Source: Rhizobium sp. CF122
Lineage (GTDB): Bacteria > Pseudomonadota > Alphaproteobacteria > Rhizobiales > Rhizobiaceae
Direction of reading: 5' to 3'
Length of the DNA stretch: 64,000 nucleotides
NCBI RefSeq assembly: GCF_000282035.1
Contig: NZ_AKKA01000085.1
Location: 30,736-94,735, forward strand
Positions 1-9,027 of the stretch are shown one piece after another. A model generated the notes under the pieces. The model saw nothing but the letters and a program-made list of their open reading frames with translations. It was not told the DNA's origin and did not search any database. How positions within the stretch are numbered: the stretch's first letter is position 1; the number at the start of each line of letters is the position of its first letter. Made by a program: the position numbers and the translations under genes.

Positions 1-546
1 TACGCGATCGCCCCGCCGGTCGCCGGCCTGATCGGCATGATGTTCTTCGACCAGCACATCGGTCCCTTCGTGCGTTTCGCTGCCCTGTTCGGCTGGGACA
101 TGAAGATCGGTCTCAATTATTTCGACACGGCGTTTGCGATGGTGGTCGTCTCCGTCTGGAAACAGATCCCGTACAATTTCATCTTCTTTCTGTCGGGCCT
201 TCAGGGGATTCCCGTTTCCGTTCGCGAGGCTGCGGCGCTCGACTGCCGCTCGGGTTTCCGCCGGTTCTGGACCGTCATCCTGCCGCTCTTGGCACCGACC
301 GCCGTCTTCCTCTTCGTCATCAACGTCACCTATTCGCTCTTCGATACTTTCGGCATCGTCGACGTGATGGTGAAGGACAAGGCCGCCAACAACCCGATCA
401 CGCTCGTCTACAAGGTCTACATGGATGGCTTCCGCGGCAACGACCTCGGCGGCTCCTCGGCCCAGTCGGTGATCCTGATGATCGTCGTCTTCGTGTTGAC
501 CGTCTTCCAGTTCCGCTTCCTTGAGCGGCGCGTTCACTACAATTGA
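1..546 (+). CDS. ugpA: sn-glycerol-3-phosphate ABC transporter permease UgpA (5' end outside window)
   Basis: The reading frame is open from the first base of the window, so the start lies upstream and about 181 C-terminal residues are visible. The protein is an inner-membrane permease subunit of a binding-protein-dependent importer. The EAA loop that contacts the ATPase is visible (EAAALDCRSG followed by FRRFWTVILPLLAP). Hydrophobic segments flank this loop. It is followed 9 nt later by a second permease and then by a UgpC-type ATPase, the standard ugpBAEC order, which gives the substrate assignment (glycerol-3-phosphate or glycerophosphodiesters). Other sugar-type ABC systems share this architecture, so the substrate is inferred from the operon. 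Confidence 0.88.
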   Translation, partial: YAIAPPVAGLIGMMFFDQHIGPFVRFAALFGWDMKIGLNYFDTAFAMVVVSVWKQIPYNFIFFLSGLQGIPVSVREAAALDCRSGFRRFWTVILPLLAPTAVFLFVINVTYSLFDTFGIVDVMVKDKAANNPITLVYKVYMDGFRGNDLGGSSAQSVILMIVVFVLTVFQFRFLERRVHYN

Positions 547-555
547 GGAGCGGGA

Positions 556-1398
556 ATGTACCGTCTCAAGATAGTCGATCACATCATCCTGCTTCTCGGC
601 GTCTTCGTCATGATGGCGCCTGTCGTCGTTGCCTTCTTCACCTCGACGCACGATGCCGCCGAGATCCATCGGCAAGGTTTGACCCTCACCTGGGGCAACC
701 ATTTCGCCGAGACCTACAGCACCGTGCTCAATCGCGAAGGCGGCTTCACCGGGCAGGTGACCGGGACGCGTATGCTGATGAACTCGTTGATCCTCGGCAT
801 CGGCTTTGCCGTCGGCAAGATCATCCTGTCGATGCTCGCCGCCTATGCGATCGTCTACTTCCGTTTCCGGCTCGGAACGCTGTTCTTCTGGATGATCTTC
901 ACGACGCTGCTGCTGCCGCTCGAAGTCCGCATCCTTCCCTCTTACGAGGTGATGCACCAGCTGCACCTGATCAACACCTATACCGGCATGATCGTGCCGC
1001 TGCTGGCATCGGCAACCGGCACCTTCTATTTCCGGCAGTTCTTCAAATCGATCCCGGACGAGTTGCTGGAAGCGGCGCGTATCGATGGCGCCGGTCCGAT
1101 CAAGTTCTTCTTCGACGTGATCGTGCCGCTTTCGAAGACGATGGTGGCCGCCATCTTCATCATCATGTTCGTCTATGGCTGGAACCAGTATCTCTGGCCG
1201 ATGCTGATGACCAACGACGAGAGCTTCTACACGCTGGTGCGCGGCATTAAGCAGATTCTGCTGGTCTGGGTCGGCGCGCAGATCCCCGACTACAACGAAG
1301 CCTTCGCCATCGCGATTCTCGCGATGCTGCCGCCTGTCATCATCGTCGTGGTGTTCCAGCGCTGGTTCATCAAGGGCCTCACCGAAAGCGACAAGTAA
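556..1398 (+). CDS. ugpE: sn-glycerol-3-phosphate ABC transporter permease UgpE
   Basis: A 280-residue inner-membrane permease, the normal size for UgpE/MalG-type subunits. It begins with a hydrophobic helix (IILLLGVFVMMAPVVVAFF) and carries a clear EAA motif (EAARIDGAGPIKFFFDVIVP) near residues 175-195, where the ATPase docks. It pairs with the upstream permease to form the membrane channel. The start ATG follows a GAGGAG ribosome-binding site. It is co-transcribed with its neighbours: 9 nt after ugpA and 11 nt before ugpC. Confidence 0.92.
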   Translation: MYRLKIVDHIILLLGVFVMMAPVVVAFFTSTHDAAEIHRQGLTLTWGNHFAETYSTVLNREGGFTGQVTGTRMLMNSLILGIGFAVGKIILSMLAAYAIVYFRFRLGTLFFWMIFTTLLLPLEVRILPSYEVMHQLHLINTYTGMIVPLLASATGTFYFRQFFKSIPDELLEAARIDGAGPIKFFFDVIVPLSKTMVAAIFIIMFVYGWNQYLWPMLMTNDESFYTLVRGIKQILLVWVGAQIPDYNEAFAIAILAMLPPVIIVVVFQRWFIKGLTESDK

Positions 1399-1409
1399 AG
1401 GAAACGCCG

Positions 1410-2507
1410 ATGGCCGCCATCGAAATCAATCAGGTCTCCAAGATCTATACCGGGGACGTGCATGCGGTGAAATCCGTGAACATCGACATCAAGGACGGTG
1501 AGTTCATCGTCCTCGTCGGCCCCTCCGGCTGCGGAAAGTCGACGCTTCTGCGCATGGTCGCCGGGTTGGAGGAAATCTCCAAGGGCGAGGTGAAGATCGG
1601 CAACCGCGTCGTCAACAAGGTCGACCCCGCCGAACGCGACATCGCCATGGTGTTTCAGAACTATGCGCTCTATCCGCACATGACGGTCTACGACAACCTC
1701 GCTTACGGCCTGCGCAACCGCAAGACGCCGAAGGCCGAGATCGATGCCCGCGTCGCTGAAGCGGCCCGCATGCTGCAGCTCGAAGCCTATCTCGAGCGCA
1801 AGCCGCGCGCCCTTTCCGGCGGCCAGCGTCAGCGCGTCGCCATGGGCCGCGCCATCGTCCGCAAGCCCGCCGCCTTCCTGTTCGACGAGCCGCTCTCGAA
1901 CCTCGATGCAAAGCTGCGCGTCTCGATGCGCGGCGAGATCAAGCGGCTGCAGCGCCGTCTCGGCACCACCTCGATCTACGTCACCCACGATCAGCTGGAG
2001 GCGATGACACTCGCCGATCGGCTGGTCGTTCTCAACGGCGGCGAGATCGAGCAGATCGGCGCGCCACTCGACGTGTACCACACCCCAGCGTCGACCTTCG
2101 TCGCGAGCTTCATCGGCTCCCCGGCGATGAATCTGCTGCAGGGCGAGCTGCATGGCGACAAGCTTGCACTGGGCCCGAACCTGATCGACCTTGGCGGTCA
2201 TGCACCTGCATCCGGATCTGTCACCGTCGGTATTCGCGCCGAGGACCTGCGCCTCGCAAGCCCTGGCGAACATGCCATGACTGTTGCAGTGGACTATGTG
2301 GAAGAGCTCGGCTCCCAACGTCTCGTGCACGGAAATCTCGGCGATCAATCGCTGACGGCAGCCCTGTCTCCGGAGGCGGAATTAACGTCCGAACTGCGGC
2401 TGGTCGTGGGTGCCGAGAGACTGCATTTCTTCACTCACGACACCGGAAAGCGTATCGGCGGAACGGCTCTTCAACAGGCCATGGTGGCAAAGACGGAAAT
2501 CGCCTAG
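1410..2507 (+). CDS. ugpC: sn-glycerol-3-phosphate ABC transporter ATP-binding protein UgpC
   Basis: A 365-residue cytoplasmic ATPase of the MalK/UgpC class. Visible motifs are Walker A (GPSGCGKST, about residues 38-46), the ABC signature (LSGGQRQRVAMGRA, about 135-148), Walker B (AFLFDEPLSNLDAKLR) and the switch histidine (IYVTHDQ). The last 130 residues form the TOBE-type regulatory domain of this class. It energises import through the UgpAE channel. It is the last gene of the operon. No ugpQ phosphodiesterase follows, unlike in enterobacteria. Confidence 0.93.
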   Translation: MAAIEINQVSKIYTGDVHAVKSVNIDIKDGEFIVLVGPSGCGKSTLLRMVAGLEEISKGEVKIGNRVVNKVDPAERDIAMVFQNYALYPHMTVYDNLAYGLRNRKTPKAEIDARVAEAARMLQLEAYLERKPRALSGGQRQRVAMGRAIVRKPAAFLFDEPLSNLDAKLRVSMRGEIKRLQRRLGTTSIYVTHDQLEAMTLADRLVVLNGGEIEQIGAPLDVYHTPASTFVASFIGSPAMNLLQGELHGDKLALGPNLIDLGGHAPASGSVTVGIRAEDLRLASPGEHAMTVAVDYVEELGSQRLVHGNLGDQSLTAALSPEAELTSELRLVVGAERLHFFTHDTGKRIGGTALQQAMVAKTEIA

Positions 2508-2610
2508 TCCTTTGGGCGTTGTGATCGTTCAAATTGTAGCCACTGCTTGTACGGTGCCTTTACGACTCTCTGCTATCCCGACAAGGATCTAATAGCAGCG
2601 GGGGTTGCTC

Positions 2611-3120
2611 ATGGGTATGCAGATGATGCTGGCCAGTGTGGTCGCGATGGCCGCGCGGGTGGTGCCTTTTCCGAATCTGCCGCAACCGGCGGCAAAGACA
2701 TTTGTGGCGAAGTCCGGCGACAACCTCGTCATGCACGCGACGCCGATCAATCCAGACTGGATCATCAGCGGCGATCCGCAGGCACGCACCGGTGAGCATT
2801 CCCGCAGTAACGACGATGCAGCCTACACGGCGATCTGGGACTGCACGGCCGGCGAATTCCGTTGGTACTTCTACTGGGACGAAACGGTGATGATTCTTGA
2901 CGGCGGCGTGCACATCCTCGCCGAGGATGGCACGGAGCGCACGCTGGAGGCCGGCGACGTTGCCTTCTTCGCGGCTGGCACCTGGGCGAGCTGGAGCGTC
3001 GACAATTACGTGCGCAAGGTCGCGTTCCTCAGGAAGCCGTTTCCGAAGCCAGTTGCGCTTGCCTATCGGCTCCGCAGCCTGCTACGCGGCGACGCTCCCA
3101 AGAGCGGCATCGCGGCCTGA
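2611..3120 (+). CDS. cupin-domain protein (DUF861/Cupin_3 type)
   Basis: A protein of about 169 residues with one cupin barrel in its second half (ETVMILDGGVHILAEDGTER and LEAGDVAFFAAGTWASW), the EutQ-like Cupin_3 pattern with a tryptophan-rich strand. Position 2605 is an in-frame TTG two codons earlier; the ATG at 2611 is preferred. The usual metal-binding histidines of enzymatic cupins are not evident, so a binding role is as likely as catalysis. It stands between the ugp operon and gshB with about 100 nt before it and 85 nt after it. Substrate unknown. Confidence 0.7.
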   Translation: MGMQMMLASVVAMAARVVPFPNLPQPAAKTFVAKSGDNLVMHATPINPDWIISGDPQARTGEHSRSNDDAAYTAIWDCTAGEFRWYFYWDETVMILDGGVHILAEDGTERTLEAGDVAFFAAGTWASWSVDNYVRKVAFLRKPFPKPVALAYRLRSLLRGDAPKSGIAA

Positions 3121-3204
3121 AGATTTCGTCTCGCGACGCGAGCACGGCGTTGCTTTCGGGGCATCTGCAGCCTACATCTGTCCGGCATTAGCTAAGGGAC
3201 GGAA

Positions 3205-4152
3205 ATGGCCAAGATCAAGAATGTAGCGGTCCAGATGGACCATGTCGCCGGCATCAATATTGCAGGGGATTCCACCTTCGCGATGAGCCTCGAAGCGCAG
3301 GCTCGCGGCTATAAACTCTTCCACTACACGCCCGAGCGACTGAGCTTCAGAGATGGGAATCTATACGCCACCGTCGAGCCGATGGTGTTGCGCGACGTCA
3401 AGGGCGATCACTTCGAGCTCGGAGCGCCCGAACGTCTCGATCTGTCGACGATGGATGTGATCCTGCTGCGCCAGGACCCGCCGTTCGACATGGCCTATAT
3501 CACCTCGACTCATCTGCTGGAGCGGATCCACCCGAAGACACTCGTCGTCAACGATCCGGCCTGGGTGCGGAACTCTCCCGAGAAGATCTTCGTCACCGAA
3601 TTTGCCGATCTGATGCCGAAGACGCTGATCACGAAGGACGCGGGCGAAATCCGTCGTTTCCGGGACGAGATGGGCGACATCATTTTGAAGCCGCTCTACG
3701 GCAATGGCGGCGCCGGCGTGTTCCACTCGACCAGGGACGACCGCAACCTATCGTCGCTGCTCGAAATGTTCGGACAACTGTTCCGCGAACCCTTCATCGC
3801 GCAGCAGTACCTTCCCGACGTCCGCAAGGGCGACAAGCGCATCCTGCTTGTCGATGGCGAGCCGGTCGGTGCCATCAATCGCGTCCCCGCCGAGCACGAC
3901 AGTCGTTCCAACATGCATGTCGGCGGACGTGCCGAGGCAACCGAACTGACGGCACGCGAAATCGAAATCTGCAAGCGCATCGGCCCTGCGCTTAGGGAAC
4001 GCGGCTTCCTCTTTGTCGGCATCGATGTCATCGGCGACTATATGACGGAGATCAACGTCACGTCGCCGACAGGTATTCGTGAAGTGCGCAAGTTCGGCGG
4101 CGCCGATATTGCCGCTCTGCTTTGGGACGCGATTGAGCGGAAGCGCGTCTAG
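3205..4152 (+). CDS. gshB: glutathione synthase GshB
   Basis: A 315-residue ATP-grasp ligase that joins gamma-glutamylcysteine and glycine with ATP, the second step of glutathione synthesis in the cytoplasm. The N-terminal GSH synthase domain precedes the ATP-grasp core. Visible are the glycine-rich ATP loop (ILKPLYGNGGAGVF, about residues 157-170), the basic segment YLPDVRKGDKRILLVDGEPVG, and the terminal metal and substrate loop (EINVTSPTGIREV). Length is normal for the bacterial family. The start ATG has GGGACGG upstream. The comM remnant downstream is the usual rhizobial neighbour. Confidence 0.95.
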   Translation: MAKIKNVAVQMDHVAGINIAGDSTFAMSLEAQARGYKLFHYTPERLSFRDGNLYATVEPMVLRDVKGDHFELGAPERLDLSTMDVILLRQDPPFDMAYITSTHLLERIHPKTLVVNDPAWVRNSPEKIFVTEFADLMPKTLITKDAGEIRRFRDEMGDIILKPLYGNGGAGVFHSTRDDRNLSSLLEMFGQLFREPFIAQQYLPDVRKGDKRILLVDGEPVGAINRVPAEHDSRSNMHVGGRAEATELTAREIEICKRIGPALRERGFLFVGIDVIGDYMTEINVTSPTGIREVRKFGGADIAALLWDAIERKRV

Positions 4153-4256
4153 CGCTCCTTGGCGGCATGGCTTCGTGCGGCGAGGACGGTTTTCGCAGTG
4201 ACAACTCGCCTCTGAATGATCACGGATCCTGTCGATCCGGGTGCACCGCCTATTTT

Positions 4257-5031
4257 ATGATTCATTCGGTAGCCGGACAACTATCAGGCGGAAGACTTTC
4301 GGATCGCAGCCCTTCCGGACCCCGCATCATTCGGCGAAGATGGCCGCCCTGGTGGGAGGCGGCTTGCGCGCGAGGCCGGGCGAGGCGTCGCTCGCCCACC
4401 ATGGCGTGCTGTTCCTTGATGAGTTTCCTGAGTTTTCGCCGCAGGCGCTCGATGCCCTGCGGCAACCGCTGGAGACGGGCGAATGCATCATCGCCCGCGC
4501 CAATCGTGCGGCCTATCCCGCCAACATCCAGCTCGTCGCAGCCATGAACCCCTGCCGCTGCGGCATGGCGGGCGAACCCGGTCATAGCTGCGCGCGGCCC
4601 ACGCTGCATGACGGACTACCAGGCGCGAATATCAGGCCCGCCAATGGATCGCATATGTGCCTGCCGTCTCTGCCGTCGATCTTATCCGACCGATGCCTGC
4701 CGAAAGGAGCGCGGATATCGGCCGCCGCGTTGCCCGTGCACGTGACATTCAGCGAAACCGCTTTGAAGCAGTCGGACTCGGAGGCATCGGCACAAACGCT
4801 CGGTGTTCGACCGCCATGATCGAGAAATACGCCGCACCGGATGCTGCTGGCCAGCAGTTGCTCCGCGACGCGGCCGGGAAAATGAAGTTCTCGGCGCGAG
4901 GCTACTATCGTGTGCTGAATGTGGCGCGCACCTTGGCCGATCTCGATGGCAACGAGACCGTAGGCCGCATTCACCTTGCCGAGGCGATTTCCTATCGAAT
5001 CGCCGGCGAGCGGCTGACGATAGCCGCCTGA
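4257..5031 (+). pseudogene. comM: remnant of comM/yifB (Mg-chelatase-like AAA+ ATPase)
   Basis: Four consecutive reading-frame pieces together read like the C-terminal half of ComM/YifB. The first (from 4257, frame 3) has MIHSVAGQLSGGRLSDR. The second (about 4308-4598, frame 2) has PFRTPHHSAKMAALVGGG, the Walker B GVLFLDEFPEFSP and NPCRCG. The third (about 4602-4655, frame 3) has RCMTDYQARISGPPMDRI. The fourth (about 4657-5031, frame 1) has the helical C-terminus KFSARGYYRVLNVARTLADLDG. At least three frameshifts are needed. The N-terminal half, including the Walker A loop that normally lies just before MIHSVAG, is missing. Intact ComM is about 510 residues, so roughly half is gone. Helicase function in branch migration during transformation must be lost here. 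Confidence 0.88.
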
Positions 5032-5039
5032 AACGAAAA

Positions 5040-5057
5040 GGGGCGCCGAGGCGCCCC
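5040..5057 (-). terminator. Rho-independent terminator of cysK
   Basis: A perfect GC-rich stem (GGGGCGCC and GGCGCCCC around a 2-nt centre) lies 24 nt beyond the cysK stop. Read on the minus strand it is followed by CCTTTTCGTTT, a T-rich tail. Confidence 0.75.
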
Positions 5058-5080
5058 AGGTTCATTCAGGATGAGGGCGT

Positions 5081-6043
5081 TCAGTTGCCGAGGCCGTCGA
5101 ACAGTGCGGTCGAGAGATAGCGTTCGGCAAAAGACGGAATGATGACGACGAGATTCTTTCCCGCATTCTCCTCGCGGCTGCCGACCGCGATGGCCGCGGC
5201 CAGTGCTGCGCCGGAGGAAATGCCAACGGGCACGCCTTCGAGCTTGGCAACCTCGCGGGCAAGTTCCAGCGCCTCGAGACTGCTCACAGTGATGATCTCG
5301 TCGTAGATGTGCGTATCGAGGATTGCCGGCGCAAAGCCGGCGCCAATGCCCTGAATCTTGTGAGGTCCCGGCTGGCCGCCGGAAAGAACCGGCGATTCCG
5401 CCGGCTCGACAGCGACCACCTTGATGCCGGGCTTCTTCGACTTCAGCACCTGTCCCGCCCCGGTGATGGTGCCGCCGGTGCCGATGCCGGCAACCAGGAT
5501 GTCGACCGCACCCTCGGTATCGTTCCAGATCTCTTCGGCTGTCGTGCGGCGATGGATTTCTGGGTTGGCCGGGTTCTCGAACTGTTGCGGGATGATGGCA
5601 TCCGGGAGCGTCGCAGCCAGTTCCTCGGCCTTCGCGATCGCGCCCTTCATGCCCTTCGGGCCCTCGGTCAGAACGAGCTCGGCGCCGAGCAGCGCCAGCA
5701 TCTTGCGGCGCTCGACGGACATCGTTTCCGGCATCGTCAGGATCAACTTGTATCCCTTGGCGGCCGCAGCAAAGGCGAGCGCAATTCCGGTATTGCCGGA
5801 TGTCGGCTCGATCAGGGTTGTTTTGCCAGGCGAAATCTTGCCCTGGGACTCCAGCGACTCGATCATGGCAACGCCGATACGGTCCTTGACGGAAGCAATC
5901 GGATTGAAGAATTCCAGCTTGGCGAGCAGGTTTGCCTTTACGCCCTTCGCCTTGGCGAGCTTGTCGAGCCGCACGATCGGCGTGTCGCCGATGGTTTCGG
6001 TGATCGAGGAATAGATACGGCCACGGCCCGGTTTCTTCGACAT
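5081..6043 (-). CDS. cysK: cysteine synthase A (O-acetylserine sulfhydrylase)
   Basis: A 320-residue fold-type II PLP enzyme that makes cysteine from O-acetylserine and sulfide. The PLP-binding lysine sits in NPIASVKDRIG (about residue 48). TSGNTGIALA binds the substrate carboxylate, and GTGGTITGAG is the phosphate-binding glycine loop. The start at 6043 (MSKKPGRG) is preferred because GGGAGAG lies 5-6 nt upstream; the open frame continues to 6085 without a better site. It is a single gene ended by a strong terminator, downstream of a LysE-type exporter on the same strand. Confidence 0.94.
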   Translation of the reverse strand: MSKKPGRGRIYSSITETIGDTPIVRLDKLAKAKGVKANLLAKLEFFNPIASVKDRIGVAMIESLESQGKISPGKTTLIEPTSGNTGIALAFAAAAKGYKLILTMPETMSVERRKMLALLGAELVLTEGPKGMKGAIAKAEELAATLPDAIIPQQFENPANPEIHRRTTAEEIWNDTEGAVDILVAGIGTGGTITGAGQVLKSKKPGIKVVAVEPAESPVLSGGQPGPHKIQGIGAGFAPAILDTHIYDEIITVSSLEALELAREVAKLEGVPVGISSGAALAAAIAVGSREENAGKNLVVIIPSFAERYLSTALFDGLGN

Positions 6044-6118
6044 TCGGCTCTCCCTTGATGAAATGTGCGGAGAGAATAGGGTCAAAGGCGGCCGGAGACC
6101 AGTGTGGCATCACTCGCG

Positions 6119-6132
6119 CGAAGGCGCCTTCG
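6119..6132. repeat. 14-bp perfect palindrome between lysE-type gene and cysK
   Basis: CGAAGGCGCCTTCG reads the same on both strands. It lies in the 133-bp gap between the LysE-type gene stop (6177) and the cysK start (6043). No T-run follows on either strand, so it does not look like a terminator. It could be an operator or cruciform element; function unknown. Confidence 0.35.
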
Positions 6133-6176
6133 GAGAAAAAATCCTTTGAAAACCGACCTTTGCCGAACGAACTTTT

Positions 6177-6794
6177 TCAGGCTGCGCGGGTGGCGATGAA
6201 GGCTGCCGTGCCGACCAGAATGCCAGCCGCCATCTTGTTCAGTGCCTGCAGCGCACGCGGTTGCTTCAGCATCATTCGCGCACGTGCGGCAAGCAGCATA
6301 TAGGGCACCAGAACAACCAGCAGGACCACGAAGGTGGTAGCGAGCAGGATGCCGTATTCGCGAAGCCCGATGCTGTTGAGGTCGATCAGCGTTGGCACCA
6401 GCGCGACGTAGAAAAGCATGGTTTTGGGGTTGCCAAGCGTTACCAGCAGGCCGGACAGGAAGCTCATGCCGATGTTGCTTGCCTTCTTTGCTGCGACGTC
6501 CAGTGGCAGCAGTCCGGCCGTCCAGAGCTTGTAGGCGATGTAGCCGAGATAGAGCGCACCGGCGATCTTGATGACAATGAAAACTTCCGTGAAGGTTTGT
6601 GCCACGAAGGCAAGACCGAGGATAACTGCCGTCAGATAGGTCATGTCGCCAAGGACGAGACCGAGGCCCATGAAAAACGTCTCGCGGAAATTCGAGCCTA
6701 GCGCGCGGGCAACAATCGCCGTGATGCCCGGTCCCGGAATCGCCGCCGCGATGAAAAGTGCTGCTGCATAAGCGAAAAGGGCGGTGAACGACAT
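6177..6794 (-). CDS. LysE/RhtB-family amino acid exporter
   Basis: A 205-residue inner-membrane protein with about six hydrophobic segments. The family N-terminal pattern is visible: an AAALFIAAAIPGPGITAIVARALG stretch with the conserved PGP at about residue 20. Family members export amino acids or homoserine lactones by proton exchange. The substrate cannot be read from the sequence. The gene is on the same strand as cysK, and a role in cysteine or O-acetylserine export would be speculation from position alone. Confidence 0.85.
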   Translation of the reverse strand: MSFTALFAYAAALFIAAAIPGPGITAIVARALGSNFRETFFMGLGLVLGDMTYLTAVILGLAFVAQTFTEVFIVIKIAGALYLGYIAYKLWTAGLLPLDVAAKKASNIGMSFLSGLLVTLGNPKTMLFYVALVPTLIDLNSIGLREYGILLATTFVVLLVVLVPYMLLAARARMMLKQPRALQALNKMAAGILVGTAAFIATRAA

Positions 6795-7006
6795 GACGGT
6801 AGCTCCTGCTTCAACCGCCTTCTACGCCTGCGGCCTGGTACTTTCAAGGATCGGAGCTCTTGTCATCATCCTGCGGTAGCTTGCCGCTATTGACGCTGGC
6901 TGTCGCGGTTCTAGTTCCACGGCGGTGATCGATGGCTGGTGAAAGCCGACACCTTGTCAACCGCCCCAATAACCAATTGCCCGCCGCTCGCCAAAGGAGA
7001 CACCCG

Positions 7007-7525
7007 ATGAGCCCTACGTCAGCCGAAAAGCGCAAACTCGCCCCGCTCGCTACCCCCACGGACCTGAAGAGCAATGCCATTCAGGATATCTCAGCCGTTC
7101 TGGCTGCGTTGCTGGCGGATGTTTTTGCGCTCTACATTAAGACTAAGAATTTCCATTGGCATATGTCGGGACCGCATTTCCGCGACTATCACCTGATGCT
7201 CGACGAGCAGGCCGAGCAGATCTTCGCCACGACCGATGCGATTGCCGAGCGCGCCCGCAAGATCGGCGGCACCACACTGCGCTCCATCGGCCATATCGGC
7301 CGCCTGCAGCGCATCAACGACAATGATGCCGAGTATGTCACGCCGGAAGACATGCTGGCGGAACTGCGCGACGACAACAGGCAGCTGGTCTCGCTGTTGC
7401 GCGAGACCCATGATGTCTGCTCCGAGCACAATGACGTCGCCACGACGAGCCTGCTGGAAGTGTGGATCGATGAGGCCGAGCGCCGCACCTGGTTCCTGTT
7501 CGAAACGACGCGGCAGCAGAAGTAG
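7007..7525 (+). CDS. dps: Dps-family DNA-binding ferritin-like protein
   Basis: A 172-residue Dps homologue: a dodecameric cytoplasmic protein that oxidises and stores iron with peroxide and protects DNA. The Dps signature is clear (KNFHWHMSGPHFRDYHLMLDEQAEQIF, about residues 45-70), holding the intersubunit ferroxidase ligands (His, His, Asp, Glu). The ATG at 7007 has AAAGGAGA 5 nt upstream and is preferred over the in-frame codon at 6932. Its lysine- and arginine-containing N-terminal tail could bind DNA. It converges with the exporter gene that follows. Confidence 0.92.
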   Translation: MSPTSAEKRKLAPLATPTDLKSNAIQDISAVLAALLADVFALYIKTKNFHWHMSGPHFRDYHLMLDEQAEQIFATTDAIAERARKIGGTTLRSIGHIGRLQRINDNDAEYVTPEDMLAELRDDNRQLVSLLRETHDVCSEHNDVATTSLLEVWIDEAERRTWFLFETTRQQK

Positions 7526-7546
7526 CCTCGTTCGCTTCTCGGATTA

Positions 7547-8443
7547 TCAGCTCGCCCGCGCGCGCAAAAACTGCGCGGGCGTCCAGCCAAGATTCATGCC
7601 TGCGGCGGCGACAAGGATGACGGCTGCGCCAAGCAGCTGCATCGGCTGCAATGCATGTCCGAAGGCCAGTCGATCCACAAGGATCGCCGCGATCGGGTAG
7701 ATGAATGACAGCGCGCCGGTCAGATGGATCGGCAGCTTCTGGATCGCACCGTAGAGCAGCACATACATCAGGCCGGTGTGCACGATACCCATGGTGATCA
7801 GGATCGACCATGAGGAGCCGTCCGCGGGCAGGTCCGAGAAGTTCATGGTCGGCAGCAGCATGAGTACGCCGGTGGCAACCTGGATCAGCGCGATAAGGTG
7901 CGGCGGCGTACCCTTCAGCCACTTTGCCGCCAGCGCCGCGAGAGCGTAGAAGAATGCGGCACCAAGCGCCAGCAAGATGCCGAGGCCGTAGCCCTCGTGC
8001 CCACCAGTGGTGGCAGGCTTCGCCTCGACGATCGCCGCCATGCCGGCAAAGGCCAGCGTCAGCCAGAACAGCTTTGCGGCGGTGATCTTCTCGCCGAGAA
8101 ACAAGGCGCCCAGCGCAAGCAGCATGAAGGGTTGCGTGTTGTAGACAGTCGTAGCGATCGAAATCGATGCATGGGCGTATGATGCAAAGAGCAGCAGCCA
8201 GTTGAAAACGATGGCCACGCCGCCGAAGATCGCGATACCGACCGATTTCAAGCTGATGATACCAGGTCGAAGCAGCCCCATGGCAGCGCAGACCGCAAGC
8301 AGGCTGATCGCGCCGAAAAGGCAGCGCCAGAACACCACGCCGCTCACCGGCTGGCCTGACATGACCACGAACCAGCCGATTGTTCCCGATATCAGCATTG
8401 CTGCGGTCATTTGGGCGGTGCCGGTGCGGATTTCGCTATGCAT
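7547..8443 (-). CDS. EamA/DMT-family membrane transporter
   Basis: A 298-residue inner-membrane protein of the drug/metabolite transporter superfamily, with two EamA repeats of about five helices each. GTG at 8446 immediately precedes the ATG at 8443; the ATG is preferred. It is divergently arranged (about 100 bp) with an Lrp/AsnC regulator, a common pairing for amino-acid or metabolite exporters under Lrp-type control. Substrate unknown. Confidence 0.85.
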   Translation of the reverse strand: MHSEIRTGTAQMTAAMLISGTIGWFVVMSGQPVSGVVFWRCLFGAISLLAVCAAMGLLRPGIISLKSVGIAIFGGVAIVFNWLLLFASYAHASISIATTVYNTQPFMLLALGALFLGEKITAAKLFWLTLAFAGMAAIVEAKPATTGGHEGYGLGILLALGAAFFYALAALAAKWLKGTPPHLIALIQVATGVLMLLPTMNFSDLPADGSSWSILITMGIVHTGLMYVLLYGAIQKLPIHLTGALSFIYPIAAILVDRLAFGHALQPMQLLGAAVILVAAAGMNLGWTPAQFLRARAS

Positions 8444-8546
8444 CACGTTTCTCCATCTCGATAGATGAAGATTATTGCGGTCCTGTCCCGGTTTATATAG
8501 TTTGCATTAGGTTGATTGTGCCGCTCTCCTGTCATTGTGAGGAATA

Positions 8547-9017
8547 ATGTCGGTTTCGCCTAATGATAATGCGATCGATGATGTCGATCAGAGAATATTG
8601 GAGGCGCTGGCGGAAAACGCTCGCATCTCGTTGAAGGAGCTGGCACAGGCTGCCGGGCTTTCTTCACCGAGTGCCGCCGAACGCCTCCGTCGCCTGGAAG
8701 AGCGCGGGATCATCGCGGGTTTCACCATTGATATCGACGCTGCAGCACTCGGATACCCGCTGCAGGCGATCGTACGCGTCCGTCCGCTGCCGGGACAGCT
8801 GCATGTCGTTCAGCGGATCATCCAGGACACGCCGCAGTTCGTGGAATGCGACAAGGTGACGGGAGACGACTGCTTCATTGCCCGGCTTGTCGTCCGCTCG
8901 ATGGCGGAGCTCGACACGATCCTCGACAAGGTGGCGGAGAAGGCCGAAACGAGCACCTCGATGGTCAAGGCATCGCCCGTCAAGCGTCGGCTGCCGCCGC
9001 TCGCAGCAAAGCCCTGA
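8547..9017 (+). CDS. Lrp/AsnC-family transcriptional regulator
   Basis: A 156-residue regulator. An N-terminal helix-turn-helix (IDDVDQRILEALAENARISLKELAQAAGLSSPSAAERLRRLEERGII, about residues 8-55) is followed by the RAM/AsnC ligand-binding domain (ALGYPLQAIVRVRPL onward). Family members form octamers and respond to amino acids. The GAGGAAT ribosome-binding site is close to the ATG. It is transcribed divergently from the EamA exporter and probably controls it. Confidence 0.92.
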   Translation: MSVSPNDNAIDDVDQRILEALAENARISLKELAQAAGLSSPSAAERLRRLEERGIIAGFTIDIDAAALGYPLQAIVRVRPLPGQLHVVQRIIQDTPQFVECDKVTGDDCFIARLVVRSMAELDTILDKVAEKAETSTSMVKASPVKRRLPPLAAKP

Positions 9018-9027
9018 AAGGTAAGTG

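Noticed and set aside
1290..2348. 352-codon ORF antisense to ugpC
   Set aside because: Shadow frame; ugpC carries all ABC ATPase motifs on the plus strand.
7553..7582. GC-rich hairpin at the dps/EamA convergence as a terminator
   Set aside because: It lies inside the EamA coding end and has no T-run on either strand.
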